From a bacterium EF100-94H03 bin56 (GTDB lineage Bacteria > Pseudomonadota > Alphaproteobacteria > SP197): 59,382 bases of DNA. The notes below the pieces were generated by a model. It did not search any database. It was not told where the DNA came from and worked only from the letters and a program-made list of their open reading frames with translations. Within the stretch, counting starts at the first letter, position 1. Every line of letters starts with the position of its first letter. The stretch spans positions 1 through 59,382 of the forward strand of contig MPMV01000026.1 in assembly GCA_002238685.1 (NCBI GenBank). The letters run 5' to 3'. A program made the position numbers and the translations under genes. Shown one piece after another: positions 44,792 through 54,114 of this stretch.

Positions 44792-45433
44792 ATGGTGAAG
44801 CTCGACATTCTCCAGAGGGTCTATGAGTGCGGGGACCTCGACGAGTTGCGCGGAATCTATGATTCCTGGGCCGAGACGTACGATTCGACGATATCCGGAA
44901 CACTGAACTATCGCGGCCACGAGCTCATTGTCGACGCCGTGCGTCCCCATCTTGGCGACGACGCGAGGATCCTTGATGCCGGAGCTGGCAGCGGCATGGT
45001 CGGGCTGGTGGCGGCACGGGCGGGATTCACCCATGTGGACGCCATGGATCTCTCGGCGGGCATGCTCGAGGTTGCGAGGGACCGCGGTGTCTACCACGAG
45101 GTGCGCACCGGCGTTCTCGGCGAAGCGCTGGACTATCCCGACGATACCTATGATGCCGTTCTCAGTTCGGGTGTCTTCACGCCCGGCCATGCGCCACCGG
45201 CCTCGTTCGACGAGATCGTCCGCATCGTGAAACCCGGAGGGCTTGTCTGTTTCACGTTGCGCCACGATCTGACACCGCCGGGGTTCATCGAGAAATTCGA
45301 CGAACTCTCAGAGGCCGGATTGTGGCAGCAGGTTCGGGTGAGCGAGCCGTTCCAGTCCATGCCCGGGGGTGAACCGGAAATCCGGCACAGGACCTGGCTC
45401 TTCCGGGTGACAACGGGGCGTCCATCAGCGTGA
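44792..45433 (+). CDS. SAM-dependent methyltransferase (class I)
   Basis: 213 residues from ATG 44792 with an AAGGGCAGGA leader. Motif I DAGAGSGMVGLVAARAG, then DAMDLSAGMLEVAR (acidic residue after strand 2) and VLSSGVFTPGHAP, a class I fold. The N-terminal IYDSWAETYDSTI is typical of the UbiE/Williams-Beuren-like group acting on small molecules. Its stop overlaps the start of the b561 gene (GTGA). Substrate unknown. Confidence 0.8.
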   Translation: MVKLDILQRVYECGDLDELRGIYDSWAETYDSTISGTLNYRGHELIVDAVRPHLGDDARILDAGAGSGMVGLVAARAGFTHVDAMDLSAGMLEVARDRGVYHEVRTGVLGEALDYPDDTYDAVLSSGVFTPGHAPPASFDEIVRIVKPGGLVCFTLRHDLTPPGFIEKFDELSEAGLWQQVRVSEPFQSMPGGEPEIRHRTWLFRVTTGRPSA

Positions 45434-46110
45434 CGGGCGCGGACCTGGAGCCTGGCCGCCCGGTTCGCATCTGGGATCGCCCGACACGGGTGTTTCACTG
45501 GGTTCTCGTCGTCCTCTTCATCGTCTGCTATGTCAGCGGCGACCGCGGCAGGTTCGATATCCACATCATGGCTGGTCAGGCCTTGCTGATCCTTGTCGTG
45601 GCACGGATCATCTGGGGGTTCGTGGGCAGCGATACCGCGCGTTTTCACCAATTTCTGCGGTCCCCGGGTGTGATCATGGCCCATGTCCGGTCGCTTGGTG
45701 AGCGACGACCAGGCCATGACGCCGGTCACAATCCCCTTGGAGGACTGTCCGTTGTCCTGATGCTGTTCGTTCTCCTCGTCCACACGGGCTCCGGGCTCTT
45801 TGCGGTGGATGTCGACGGATGGAACGAAGGGCCGCTGTCGCATCTCGTGAGCTACGAAGCGGCACGCAACGCCTCGGGTGTTCACGCCGTCACGATCGAC
45901 ATCCTGCTCGTGCTTGTCGCCCTCCATGTGGCGGCTGTCGGGTTCCACTGGCTCTACAAGCGCGACAACCTTGTCCTTCCCATGGTGACGGGCCGCAAGC
46001 ACCTTCCTCCGGAGCACGATCAGCCGCGTATCGCGCCGGATCTGCGGGCCCTTGCCACACTCGCCGTTGCAGCTTCAGTCGTGCTCGGAGTGCTGTCGCT
46101 CGCCGGATAG
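45430..46110 (+). CDS. Cytochrome b561-family membrane protein
   Basis: 226 residues from a GTG overlapping the methyltransferase stop. Four helices with paired histidines for b-type hemes: RPTRVFHWVLVVLFIVCYVSG, FDIHIMAGQALLILVVARIIWGFVG (H and R for heme edge), a third after GHNPLGGLSVVLMLF, and a fourth VHAVTIDILLVLVALHVAAVGFHW. Typical of diheme b561/hydrogenase-b type proteins that pass electrons between quinol and a periplasmic c-type cytochrome. The convergent cytochrome c' gene next door is a likely partner. Confidence 0.85.
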   Translation: MTGADLEPGRPVRIWDRPTRVFHWVLVVLFIVCYVSGDRGRFDIHIMAGQALLILVVARIIWGFVGSDTARFHQFLRSPGVIMAHVRSLGERRPGHDAGHNPLGGLSVVLMLFVLLVHTGSGLFAVDVDGWNEGPLSHLVSYEAARNASGVHAVTIDILLVLVALHVAAVGFHWLYKRDNLVLPMVTGRKHLPPEHDQPRIAPDLRALATLAVAASVVLGVLSLAG

Positions 46111-46114
46111 CGGT

Positions 46115-46588
46115 TCAATTGTCCTTGGCGCGGAAGACCGAGTGACAGCCGCCGCACCCGTCGCGCCCAAGGGCCTCGAAGGCCTCTGCCTGCGAGTCGT
46201 CATCTCCCGAGGCCAGCGCCGTCTCGAGCATGGCCGCCCGCTCTCCCAGGAGCTGTGCAGCCATCTCGAAGTCAGACCAGTTTTCCCAGATGGCATCGAG
46301 AGCGCCGGTTCGGGGCAGGGCATCCACACCGGTTCCCGGAGGAAAGAGTGGTGGAATCGCGGTGGCCGCGTCCTTCAGGACACCGGTCGCCGCGAGCGCC
46401 TCCGCGGCATCGTTGCGGCCGGAGAGGAAGCCCTTGATGGTCCGCATGGACTTCCCCAGCTCCTTCATGAACACTTGGCGCTCCTGACTCAGCCTCTCGG
46501 CCTCCTCGAGGCTGACGACGTCATCGCCTGACCAGGCCACGGATCCCAGCATGACACAGACAACCGCGGTCAGGATGGTCGCACGCAT
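46115..46588 (-). CDS. Cytochrome c' (periplasmic four-helix c-type cytochrome)
   Basis: 157 residues from ATG 46588, with a GAGGAGG ribosome site. Signal peptide RATILTAVVCVMLGSVAWSG; mature helices with MRTIKGFLSG; LFPPGTG; and a C-terminal heme site CGGCHSVFR (CxxCH at about 147-151). The layout is that of cytochrome c' proteins, which bind NO or help manage redox stress in the periplasm. Ends four bases from the end of the b561 gene on the other strand; cytochrome c' and b561 genes are commonly found as neighbours. Confidence 0.85.
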   Translation of the reverse strand: MRATILTAVVCVMLGSVAWSGDDVVSLEEAERLSQERQVFMKELGKSMRTIKGFLSGRNDAAEALAATGVLKDAATAIPPLFPPGTGVDALPRTGALDAIWENWSDFEMAAQLLGERAAMLETALASGDDDSQAEAFEALGRDGCGGCHSVFRAKDN

Positions 46589-46864
46589 GGCCAATTCCTC
46601 CTCTTCCTGGATGCGCAAGAGACTGGAACAGGTTGCATGGAACCTGCAAGTGCCGGGCAACAGTCTGGCCAGAAACCAGCCGCCAGCGGTCCCCCGAGGA
46701 GGTCTCGCGCGTGGGCGGGGACAAAGGCGGGACTTGACCCGGCATCCAGATTGCGTGAATCGTGGGGCCTACCAGGGCCACGGCGAAATGGACAAGGCGG
46801 TCGACACGAACCCGGGTCATGGGTCAAGACCACCGGCAATTCGGCAAGGCGGGGAAGTGCGGCA

Positions 46865-48322
46865 ATGAGCAGGGGCACCACTGTCTTCGCCCTGATCGTT
46901 TCCGTGCTGCTCATCGCTGCGGCCGGTGTGCTCAACATGCTGGCAAGGCAGAACGGCGAAGCGGTGCTCGCCGATGCGGTCGTGGTGGCAACGGAGATTC
47001 GCGACGGCGTACAGGAGCCGGGAGCGTCGGCGGTCGATGGCCCCCTGGAGTCGACATCACGGCTGGTGGCAAGCCTTGGTTCTGTTCCCGACCTTGCAGC
47101 CGAATTCGTTGAGGATGCCGTTGCGTTGAGGGAGGGGCTGCAACTGAGAAATCTCGCTGTCGACGCCATCGTTGATGCGGATGCGGCACTCGCGGAGGCG
47201 ATCGATGCCTGGAAGTCGGCGGCGGAATCGGTGGCCGGTGAAAACGGGGCCAGGGCATCGGACATTGCCGGGCTCGTGGAGGACATGGATCGGCATCTTG
47301 CCGGAACCGGACCCGCCCCGCCCCTTGATGCCGTGCGTTCCCATGGCGATGTGGCCCTTGTTGCGGCAGCAAACAGGCTGGTGACCGACAAGCGCACTCT
47401 GGATGAGCTGCATCAGGGCCTGGCTTCCGACGGGATGGCCGGTGTGGCCGAGCAACTTGTCATGTCCCTGGAGATCGAGCGTGCCCGCCGGGCGCTTGTC
47501 GCGCGCAACTATGACGATGGCACGGTTGCCGCCCTCGGTGCTCTCGTGTTGTTCTGGGTTCTGCTCGGCATCCGCGGGCGCCGCCGCGGTGAGCCGGTGC
47601 AACAGGCCGCGGATCCCGGGAGGGGGAATCTGTTCATCCGCGGTACGGCGGCAGCGGTGACGGTGCGGGCGCACCGTCTCGCTTCGCACACCAATGCTCT
47701 CCGACAGTCCCGCCAGAGACTTGGAATCGCTATCGCGGAGGCCGGTCTCGACCGGTCGCTCAATGACGATGCTCCCCTTCACCGGGAGGTCGCGGAGATG
47801 GACGGTCATCTGGCCACGCTGCGCGACGAAACCGGTGAGCTGTCGGCACTGGGAAAGCGCCTGTGGGCTCTCGCCGGTGAGCCCGCGCCCGCGACGACGT
47901 CCAGTATCAACGCGTGCATCAGGGAAGCCCTTGAGGCGATCAGGGCAGGGCACCGCATTCCCGTCATGACCGAACTTGCCAATGTCGGTGAGGTCAGAGG
48001 TGTGGCATCCGATATTGTTCTGGCCCTGACGGCCCTCATCGAACGCATCCTCACCGCCTCCCGGGAATCGGGATTGGGACACAGCGCCATTCGCGTCTTC
48101 ACCACGGCCGGTGACGACCAGGTGCATGTCACCATCACCGGAGGCGCTCCCCTTCCGCGGATCACGGAACACACGTTCAGGCCGTCCGGTGCCTCCCACG
48201 AACTGGCGTTGGCCATCGCTCTCCTCAGGCGCCATGGCGGCAGTGTGACCCTGGGTTCGTCCACCGCCGGGGAAGTCTCGGCACGCATATCCCTTGCCGC
48301 CGCATCGGGAGACCAGACATGA
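46865..48322 (+). CDS. Two-helix membrane protein with degenerate histidine-kinase-like cytoplasmic domain
   Basis: 485 residues from ATG 46865. Helix 1 is at 6-26 (TVFALIVSVLLIAAAGVLNML); a periplasmic region of about 190 residues follows; helix 2 is near 217-235. The cytoplasmic part has a helical hairpin (LASHTNALRQSRQRLG) like a DHp domain but no phosphorylatable histidine motif. The end (LALTALIERILTAS ... ELALAIALLRRHGGSVTLGS) resembles a HATPase_c domain that has lost the N-box asparagine and glycine loop. Likely a pseudokinase sensor or scaffold. Its stop overlaps the ATPase gene start, so they are translationally linked. Confidence 0.6.
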   Translation: MSRGTTVFALIVSVLLIAAAGVLNMLARQNGEAVLADAVVVATEIRDGVQEPGASAVDGPLESTSRLVASLGSVPDLAAEFVEDAVALREGLQLRNLAVDAIVDADAALAEAIDAWKSAAESVAGENGARASDIAGLVEDMDRHLAGTGPAPPLDAVRSHGDVALVAAANRLVTDKRTLDELHQGLASDGMAGVAEQLVMSLEIERARRALVARNYDDGTVAALGALVLFWVLLGIRGRRRGEPVQQAADPGRGNLFIRGTAAAVTVRAHRLASHTNALRQSRQRLGIAIAEAGLDRSLNDDAPLHREVAEMDGHLATLRDETGELSALGKRLWALAGEPAPATTSSINACIREALEAIRAGHRIPVMTELANVGEVRGVASDIVLALTALIERILTASRESGLGHSAIRVFTTAGDDQVHVTITGGAPLPRITEHTFRPSGASHELALAIALLRRHGGSVTLGSSTAGEVSARISLAAASGDQT

Positions 48323-50310
48323 AGGCGCTGCGCTTCCGGGTTCGCAACTATCGCAACATCGAGGACAGCGGCTGGGTACCGCTCGATCCGGTTACGGTCG
48401 TTGTCGGACGCAACGAGTCGGGCAAGACCTCCCTTCTCAAGGCACTCAACAAGTTCAATCCGGGCACGGCGGAAACCTATGATGCCCAGCGCGAGTTTCC
48501 GCGTGACCGCTACACGCGCGACTACGTCATTGCCGGTTCAACGGGTGCGGAGTGGCCTGTCTCATCCATCGAGTTCGAGATTGCGGAGCAGCAGAAAAAC
48601 GACATCGCGACCCTGCTGGGCCCGGACCGGACCGTGCCCGAGACGGTCACCGTCACGCGTCACTACGATGGCTCTCTCGGCTTTTCCTACATGCCGCAGA
48701 TCGGAGCCAAGCCGGCACGGCCAGACCCTCTCATGGAGATCCTCGAGGACCTCGCGCTTTCGGACGACTCGTCGCGTCTCGCTGCATGGTCCAGCGCGTG
48801 GTACGACCGGTTCACCGGACTCGACGACATCACGAGCGCCACCGGCCGCGCCCTTCTCAGCGAAATCGAAGGAGAGATTTCCGGGCTCGATGACGAACGG
48901 CTCAGCGCTCTTGGCGCCATCGTCGCCGCCATGCTGCGTATGCCCTTCGGGAGCAGGGTGATCGATCATGTCAACGCCCTGGTGGAACGCGAACTGCCGC
49001 GCCTCGTCTACTTCGAGAACTACGGCGTGCTCGACAGCGCCATCTGGCTGCCGGAGATGTTCCGGGGCCTTGAACGCGAGGAACCGGAACCGCGCTTCAG
49101 AACCGCGCTTGCGCTCTTCCGCCATGCGGGCCTTGATCCCCGGGACATTGCGGAACTCGGCGCCACGGGCAACAGGGAATCGGATGAAGCGATGCAACGC
49201 CAGATGGAGGAGCGGGCCATCCGGCTCAATGCCGCGTCGGTCGACATCAGCCGTCGTTGTGCCGAGCTGTGGTCGCAGCGGCGCCATCGCATCCGCTATC
49301 ATGTCGACGGAGACTATTTCCGCATCAGGGTTGCTGACGATTCACTGGAGGATGTGGAGATCGAACTGGAATCCCGCGGCAAGGGCTTCCAGTGGTTCCT
49401 CTCGTTCTTCCTCGTCTTCGCCGCGGAGTCCGGGAGCGGCATGGGCGATGCCATCGTGTTGCTGGACGAACCCGGTCTCAGCCTTCACCCGACGGCACAA
49501 CGTGAACTGCTGGTATTCTTGGAACGCCTGTCCGCACGGAACCAGGTCATCTACACGACTCATTCGCCGTTCCTCATCGACGGCGACCACCTCGACCGGG
49601 TGCGTCCGGTGTTCGAGGACGACACGGGACATTCCCGCGTCCTCAAGGGTTCGTGGCCCGCCCATCCGGAAACGGTCTTCGCACTCAAGGCGGCTGCCGG
49701 GTATGCGATGTTCGATTCCCTGGCGGAACAGGATCGATCGCTGCTTGTCGAACAGGTCAGCGATGCCTGTTACCTGGAGGCGTTGTCGCGGTGCTGTGCC
49801 CGGACCGGGAGAGGCGCGCTGGACGATTCCATCGAAGTGGTGCCCTGTGGCGGTGCGGCGGTGTGCGGTTACCTGGCTTCGCTTCTCATGGCCGAGAACC
49901 GTCGTCCTTTCATCCTCTTCGACGGCACCGACACCGCGCGCCTTCGCCGGCACGGTCTTGTGAGAGCCCTCTTTGACGAGGGAGACAGTTCGATTGTTCT
50001 TCTCGACGAGGCCCTCGGCTGGTCCGGACATGATGTGTGTCTCGAGGACCTGTTTGGAGAGGACATCATCCTCGAGGGCCTCGGGAACGCGACGGGGATC
50101 AGCCTGTCGCTCGCCGGCGATGGGCATCAGGCCGGTCTCGTCGGTCGTATCGAGAGCGCAGCGGCGGCGGCGAACATTTCCCTGCCCCGTTCCTGGCGGC
50201 TGTCGACGGCCCTGGCGGTGACCATGTCACAGGCGTCCCTGCCGGATGACGTTCTCGATTCGGCCTCGCTTCTCTTCACGAAACTTGCCGGTGACGGCGA
50301 AGGAAGGTGA
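48319..50310 (+). CDS. AAA ATPase of the OLD/AAA15 type with degenerate TOPRIM-like C-terminus
   Basis: 663 residues. Walker A GRNESGKTSLL at 30-40, the long SMC-like insertion, ABC-like signature region (ELESRGKGFQWFLSFFLVFA), Walker B AIVLLDEPGLSLHP near 378-391 and the switch histidine in YTTHSPFLID. From about 474 a TOPRIM-like fold follows (LLVEQVSDACYLEALSRC, then FILFDGTDTAR), where the usual DxD is DGTD. OLD-family proteins are nucleases or nucleic-acid ATPases. Flanked by a membrane pseudokinase and a DUF1045 gene with overlapping starts on both sides; function unknown. Confidence 0.75.
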   Translation: MKALRFRVRNYRNIEDSGWVPLDPVTVVVGRNESGKTSLLKALNKFNPGTAETYDAQREFPRDRYTRDYVIAGSTGAEWPVSSIEFEIAEQQKNDIATLLGPDRTVPETVTVTRHYDGSLGFSYMPQIGAKPARPDPLMEILEDLALSDDSSRLAAWSSAWYDRFTGLDDITSATGRALLSEIEGEISGLDDERLSALGAIVAAMLRMPFGSRVIDHVNALVERELPRLVYFENYGVLDSAIWLPEMFRGLEREEPEPRFRTALALFRHAGLDPRDIAELGATGNRESDEAMQRQMEERAIRLNAASVDISRRCAELWSQRRHRIRYHVDGDYFRIRVADDSLEDVEIELESRGKGFQWFLSFFLVFAAESGSGMGDAIVLLDEPGLSLHPTAQRELLVFLERLSARNQVIYTTHSPFLIDGDHLDRVRPVFEDDTGHSRVLKGSWPAHPETVFALKAAAGYAMFDSLAEQDRSLLVEQVSDACYLEALSRCCARTGRGALDDSIEVVPCGGAAVCGYLASLLMAENRRPFILFDGTDTARLRRHGLVRALFDEGDSSIVLLDEALGWSGHDVCLEDLFGEDIILEGLGNATGISLSLAGDGHQAGLVGRIESAAAAANISLPRSWRLSTALAVTMSQASLPDDVLDSASLLFTKLAGDGEGR

Positions 50311-50984
50311 ACGGCAGATTCGCCGTCTACCACACGCCTGCGGCCACCTCGGAACTGGCGCTGTTCGCCGCGGGCTGGCTGGGGAGCGAGGCCGGAACCG
50401 CCGCCGGCATCCCGGAAGACCTTCACCGTGACGTCGTCCGCATTCCCCGCATTTACGGGTTCCATGCCACGCTGAAAGCCCCGTTCGCTCTCGCGCCTGG
50501 AACCACCGGGGAGGATCTCGCCACGGCCACCGCCGCTCTCGCAGCGGACTTCGGCGCATTCAGGGCGCCGCCGCTGGACCTCGCCACCGTCGACCAATTC
50601 ATCGCTCTGGTGCTTCGTGAACCCTGCCCGGCCATGAATGACCTGGCAGCGGCGTGCGTGACGGAACTCGACCACTTGCGCGCGCCGCTGGCCAGCCGGG
50701 AAAGGGAACGCCGCGTCTCGCAAGGCCTGTCGGCGCGCCAGGAAGCGTTGCTCGACCGCTGGGGCTATCCCTTTGTCCTCGACGAGTTCCGCTTTCACAT
50801 GACGCTGACCCGGCGTCTCGATGACGGTCTGCGTGAACGCATCGCCGGCTCCCTGGGACACAGGATGGGACATCTCATCGGGCGGGAGTGGCGTGTCGAT
50901 TCCATTTCCCTCGTCCACCAGGCGTCACGCGAGGAGCCCTTCACCATGTGGGCGCGTTTTCCTCTTCGACAGCCTGAAGGGTGA
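50307..50984 (+). CDS. DUF1045-family putative 2H phosphoesterase
   Basis: 225 residues from a GTG overlapping the ATPase stop. Starts RFAVYHTPAATSELALFAAGWLG and has two HxT motifs, GFHATLKAPF near 51-60 and RFHMTLTRRL near 155-164, as in the two-histidine phosphodiesterase superfamily. DUF1045 proteins are usually found in phosphonate (phn) operons; no phn gene is near here. It may act on a nucleotide or cyclic phosphate linked to the ATPase, which is speculative. Confidence 0.75.
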   Translation: MNGRFAVYHTPAATSELALFAAGWLGSEAGTAAGIPEDLHRDVVRIPRIYGFHATLKAPFALAPGTTGEDLATATAALAADFGAFRAPPLDLATVDQFIALVLREPCPAMNDLAAACVTELDHLRAPLASRERERRVSQGLSARQEALLDRWGYPFVLDEFRFHMTLTRRLDDGLRERIAGSLGHRMGHLIGREWRVDSISLVHQASREEPFTMWARFPLRQPEG

Positions 50985-51180
50985 TGGATCCCTCATCTGG
51001 TCATCCAGGACGTGCCGGCCGGAGGCCTGTCCGTTGATGCGGCGATCCGCTCTGAAAGCGCCAGACGCATCATCGACGGGGAACACGGGACGCCGGTCCT
51101 CACGGACTGATGACACCTGGTCCACGACGGTTCCGGCCGGTTGACAGGTCGGGGCCGGCCATCGAGGGTTGGGGATCGCA

Positions 51181-52590
51181 ATGAGGGAGGCTGAATCACT
51201 GGACAGGACCAAGCAGTGGGGTGGCAAGCCCTACCCGGGACTCGGTTTCGATTTCGATCCGCAGTGGTATCTGACGGATGAGCAACGCGACTTGCAGGAG
51301 CGGCTGATCCGGGCCTGTCACGACGTCATTCGGCCCCAGGCCATCGTCTCCGATCAAACCGGGGAATACCCCTGGAAGAGTCTCGAGGCTCTCGCCGAAC
51401 TCGGCATCCTTGGCTGCATCATCCCCCGAAAGTACGGCGGTCGGGCGGAAAACCACGTCGGCGTGACGATGATCACCGAAACCCTCGCACGCTACGGTTG
51501 TCCGTCCACGGCGGTGATCTTCACCATGCATCTCGTCTCCGTGGCGGCCCTGCTGTTTCGCGCGGCGGGCAACGAGGAGGCCGTGAAGGTGCTGCGCCGC
51601 ATCGACCGGGACTGCTTCGTCGGTTCGGCCTCCTATACCGATCCGGAAACCGGAGGCCACTTCTGGTATCCGAAGATCTCCAGCGTCGAGATCGTGCCGG
51701 GTGGCTACCACGTCCGCAAGAAGAGCGCCTTCACCACCTCGAGCGGTTATGCCAGGTGGATGATCACGCAGACGGTGAGCCCGAACTTCTCCGGCGACTA
51801 CTCGGACCTTTCAGTCTTCCTGCTCTATGCCGACGAGCTGAAGGGCAGCCCGGGCGTCTGGGACGCCATGGGCATGCGCGGCAACCAGTCCGGCCCGGTG
51901 GAGATCGATGTCGTCTTGCCCGAGGGCCGCATGATCGGCCCGCCAGGAGATGGCGCGGCGTCCAACGACGAGGCCATCGACCCCCTTGCCATGCTCATGT
52001 TCGGTGCCCTCTACAACGGCGTCGCCCTCGCCTGCATGGACCTTGCCAGGGGCCACGCGACGAAGCGACGCCATGCCCAGTACGGCCAGTCGATCGCCGA
52101 CTATGCCACCACTCACGACGTCTTCGGCCGCTGCCTGATCGATGTCCAGGCATCGCGGGTCTACGCCTTTGCCGTCTCGGAGCTTCTCGACCGGAACACC
52201 CGCAACAACGACTGGACCCTGCACGAAGACGACCCGGAGGCGATGCCACGGACCGCCTGGACCGTCTGGCCCTTCAAGGCGAAGGAACTGGGCTGCCGCA
52301 TGGCGATGGAGGTCTCCGACAGGATGCTGCAGCTCCACGGTGGTTCGGGATACAGCCGCAAGGCGGGAATCGAGCGCCTGGTGCGCGATGCCAAGGCCGG
52401 ATGGATCATGGGTCCCAACAACGAGATCACGCGCCAGATCGTCGGCCGCTGGGCACTGCTCGGAGCGGAGGCCGCGGACTTCTGGAACCAGAGAGTCAAC
52501 GAGCCTTTGCTTCTCAACGAACTCGACAAGCTCGACGAAGACGGAAAGCGCGCCATCGTGGCGCGGCTTGCCCGCGACATTTCCGATTGA
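51181..52590 (+). CDS. Acyl-CoA dehydrogenase family flavoprotein
   Basis: 469 residues from ATG 51181. N-terminal helices (LTDEQRDLQERLIRACHDVIRP), a central beta domain (FVGSASYTDPETGGHFWYP, TTSSGYARWMITQT) and a C-terminal helical domain with LQLHGGSGYSRKAGIERLVRDAKAGWIMGPNNEI, the FAD-contact region. The usual catalytic glutamate near the end is not clear (the match is GPNNEI), so an oxidase, monooxygenase or other group of the family is possible. Leads a plus-strand run with a cupin and the glutamate-synthase-like genes. Confidence 0.8.
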   Translation: MREAESLDRTKQWGGKPYPGLGFDFDPQWYLTDEQRDLQERLIRACHDVIRPQAIVSDQTGEYPWKSLEALAELGILGCIIPRKYGGRAENHVGVTMITETLARYGCPSTAVIFTMHLVSVAALLFRAAGNEEAVKVLRRIDRDCFVGSASYTDPETGGHFWYPKISSVEIVPGGYHVRKKSAFTTSSGYARWMITQTVSPNFSGDYSDLSVFLLYADELKGSPGVWDAMGMRGNQSGPVEIDVVLPEGRMIGPPGDGAASNDEAIDPLAMLMFGALYNGVALACMDLARGHATKRRHAQYGQSIADYATTHDVFGRCLIDVQASRVYAFAVSELLDRNTRNNDWTLHEDDPEAMPRTAWTVWPFKAKELGCRMAMEVSDRMLQLHGGSGYSRKAGIERLVRDAKAGWIMGPNNEITRQIVGRWALLGAEAADFWNQRVNEPLLLNELDKLDEDGKRAIVARLARDISD

Positions 52591-52603
52591 AAGGGAGGAT
52601 GTG

Positions 52604-53125
52604 ATGGACATGAACGACCGCTACCGGGACCTGGTTGCCTGGGACCCGCCCGCCTTCGGCCAGCTTGGCATGCGGCCCGAATTGCTTGGTCTGCCTGCCG
52701 ATGACGAGCGATTGTGGGTGGTGATCGACGAGAACGTCTGGTTCCGCCCGCTCTTCTTCGACATGACCACGGGCTCCCATTGCGAGATCCTGCGCGTCAG
52801 ACGCGGTGGCGTTCTCGGGCGTCACCGTCATCCCTCGCCGGTGCACGGCTATGTCATCAAGGGGAGCTGGCGCTATCTCGAGCATTCCTGGGTGGCCCGC
52901 GAGGGCGCCTATGTCTTTGAGCCACCCGGTGAGGAGCACACGCTCACGGTCGATGATGCCGAGGAGATGCAGACCTTCTTCTTCGTCGACGGACCCGTCC
53001 TCTATGTCGATGACGACGACCGGGTCATCCACGTCGAGGACAATCTGGGACTCATCCGCCAGTGCCGCGAGCATTTCGACTCTGTCGGTCTCGGGGCGGA
53101 TTTTGTCGATCAGATGATCCGTTGA
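52604..53125 (+). CDS. Cupin-domain protein (acetylacetone/dihydroxyacetophenone dioxygenase-like)
   Basis: 173 residues from ATG 52604, with an AAGGGAGGATGTG leader, 13 bases after the acyl-CoA dehydrogenase stop. The cupin core shows motif 1 GRHRHPSPVHGYVIKGSWRY, with three histidines, and motif 2 GAYVFEPPGEEHTLTV with a fourth. The pattern resembles the 2,4'-dihydroxyacetophenone dioxygenase-like group that splits C-C bonds of small ketones using iron. Likely co-transcribed with the preceding gene. Substrate unknown. Confidence 0.75.
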   Translation: MDMNDRYRDLVAWDPPAFGQLGMRPELLGLPADDERLWVVIDENVWFRPLFFDMTTGSHCEILRVRRGGVLGRHRHPSPVHGYVIKGSWRYLEHSWVAREGAYVFEPPGEEHTLTVDDAEEMQTFFFVDGPVLYVDDDDRVIHVEDNLGLIRQCREHFDSVGLGADFVDQMIR

Positions 53126-53202
53126 GGCGGTTTGCATTGACGTCGCGAAGCGGCTATAAGCATCAATAGCAGGAAACTTCGTTTCATCAGAGGAAACAGG
53201 CC

Positions 53203-54114
53203 ATGTGCGGAATTGCCGGTATCCTGTTGAAGAATGAGGGCAGTGGAATCGATACCGGGCCGGCGCTGATCGACATGCTTGACGGCTGTCAGCACCGGGG
53301 CCCGGACTCCACGGGGTTCGCCCTTTACGAGGGCGGGGAGGAAGGCCAGCTGAAACTGCGGTTTCATGTCGGTTCCGACAACGAGGCGGGTGACGCCATC
53401 GCAGCCCTGAAGACGGTTTTCGACGAACACGGCGCCCGGGTGATCGAGGAAGAGCGTATCGCGGGCAGCTATCGTGTCGTGGTGCGTTTCAGCGGCGATC
53501 TGCAGAAATTCTCCTACGCCGTGGAACACGCCGCCAAGGTGGTGTCGATCGGCGAGAGCCTGGAGATCGTGAAGGACGTGGGCGGCGCCCATGAGGTCGA
53601 TGACACCTATGACGTCCATCTGTTCAGGGGCTCGCACGGCCTCGGACACGTGCGCCTTGCCACCGAATCGGATGTCAAGCCGGAGGCCTCGCACCCCTTC
53701 TGGGCGACCGGGTTTGCCGATGTCGCGATTGTCCACAACGGGCAGATCACGAACTACTGGAAGATGCGCCGGCGTCTCGAGCGCCGCGGATTCGCGTTCG
53801 CGACAGACAACGACAGCGAACTCATTGCCGTCTACCTCGCCGACAAGATGAACCAGGGGATTGCCCTGAAGGACTCCCTGGCCTCCTCCATCGACGACAT
53901 GGACGGGACATTCTCCTTCCTTGTGTCGACCCGTGACGAGATCGGCTATGCGAAGGACCGGCTTGCTGCCAAGCCGATGATCATGTTCGAGAACGACGAT
54001 CTCATCGCCATTGCCTCCGAAGAGGTCTCGCTCAATCGCCTGTTCCCGGGCCGCGCGCTCGATACCCGTGAACCGCCTCCGGGAAGCTACCGCACATGGT
54101 CACGATCGATCTGA
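53203..54114 (+). CDS. Class II glutamine amidotransferase subunit (GlxB/MgsA-like)
   Basis: 303 residues. Starts MCGIAGILL with the N-terminal nucleophile Cys2, CQHRGPDSTGFALYEG, SHGLGHVRLATESDVKP, the glutamine-binding IVHNGQITNYWKMRRRLE and TDNDSELIA. Hydrolyses glutamine and delivers ammonia to a synthase partner. The relatives GlxB/MgsA work with GXGXG and FMN subunits in N-methylglutamate synthase; the downstream gene carries both. Its end overlaps that gene by 19 bases. Confidence 0.85.
   Translation: MCGIAGILLKNEGSGIDTGPALIDMLDGCQHRGPDSTGFALYEGGEEGQLKLRFHVGSDNEAGDAIAALKTVFDEHGARVIEEERIAGSYRVVVRFSGDLQKFSYAVEHAAKVVSIGESLEIVKDVGGAHEVDDTYDVHLFRGSHGLGHVRLATESDVKPEASHPFWATGFADVAIVHNGQITNYWKMRRRLERRGFAFATDNDSELIAVYLADKMNQGIALKDSLASSIDDMDGTFSFLVSTRDEIGYAKDRLAAKPMIMFENDDLIAIASEEVSLNRLFPGRALDTREPPPGSYRTWSRSI

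Noticed and set aside
50993..51112. Short open frame reading LVIQDVPAGGLSVDAA...
   Set aside because: About 37 codons without start codon or ribosome site; possibly a fragment but no family could be named.
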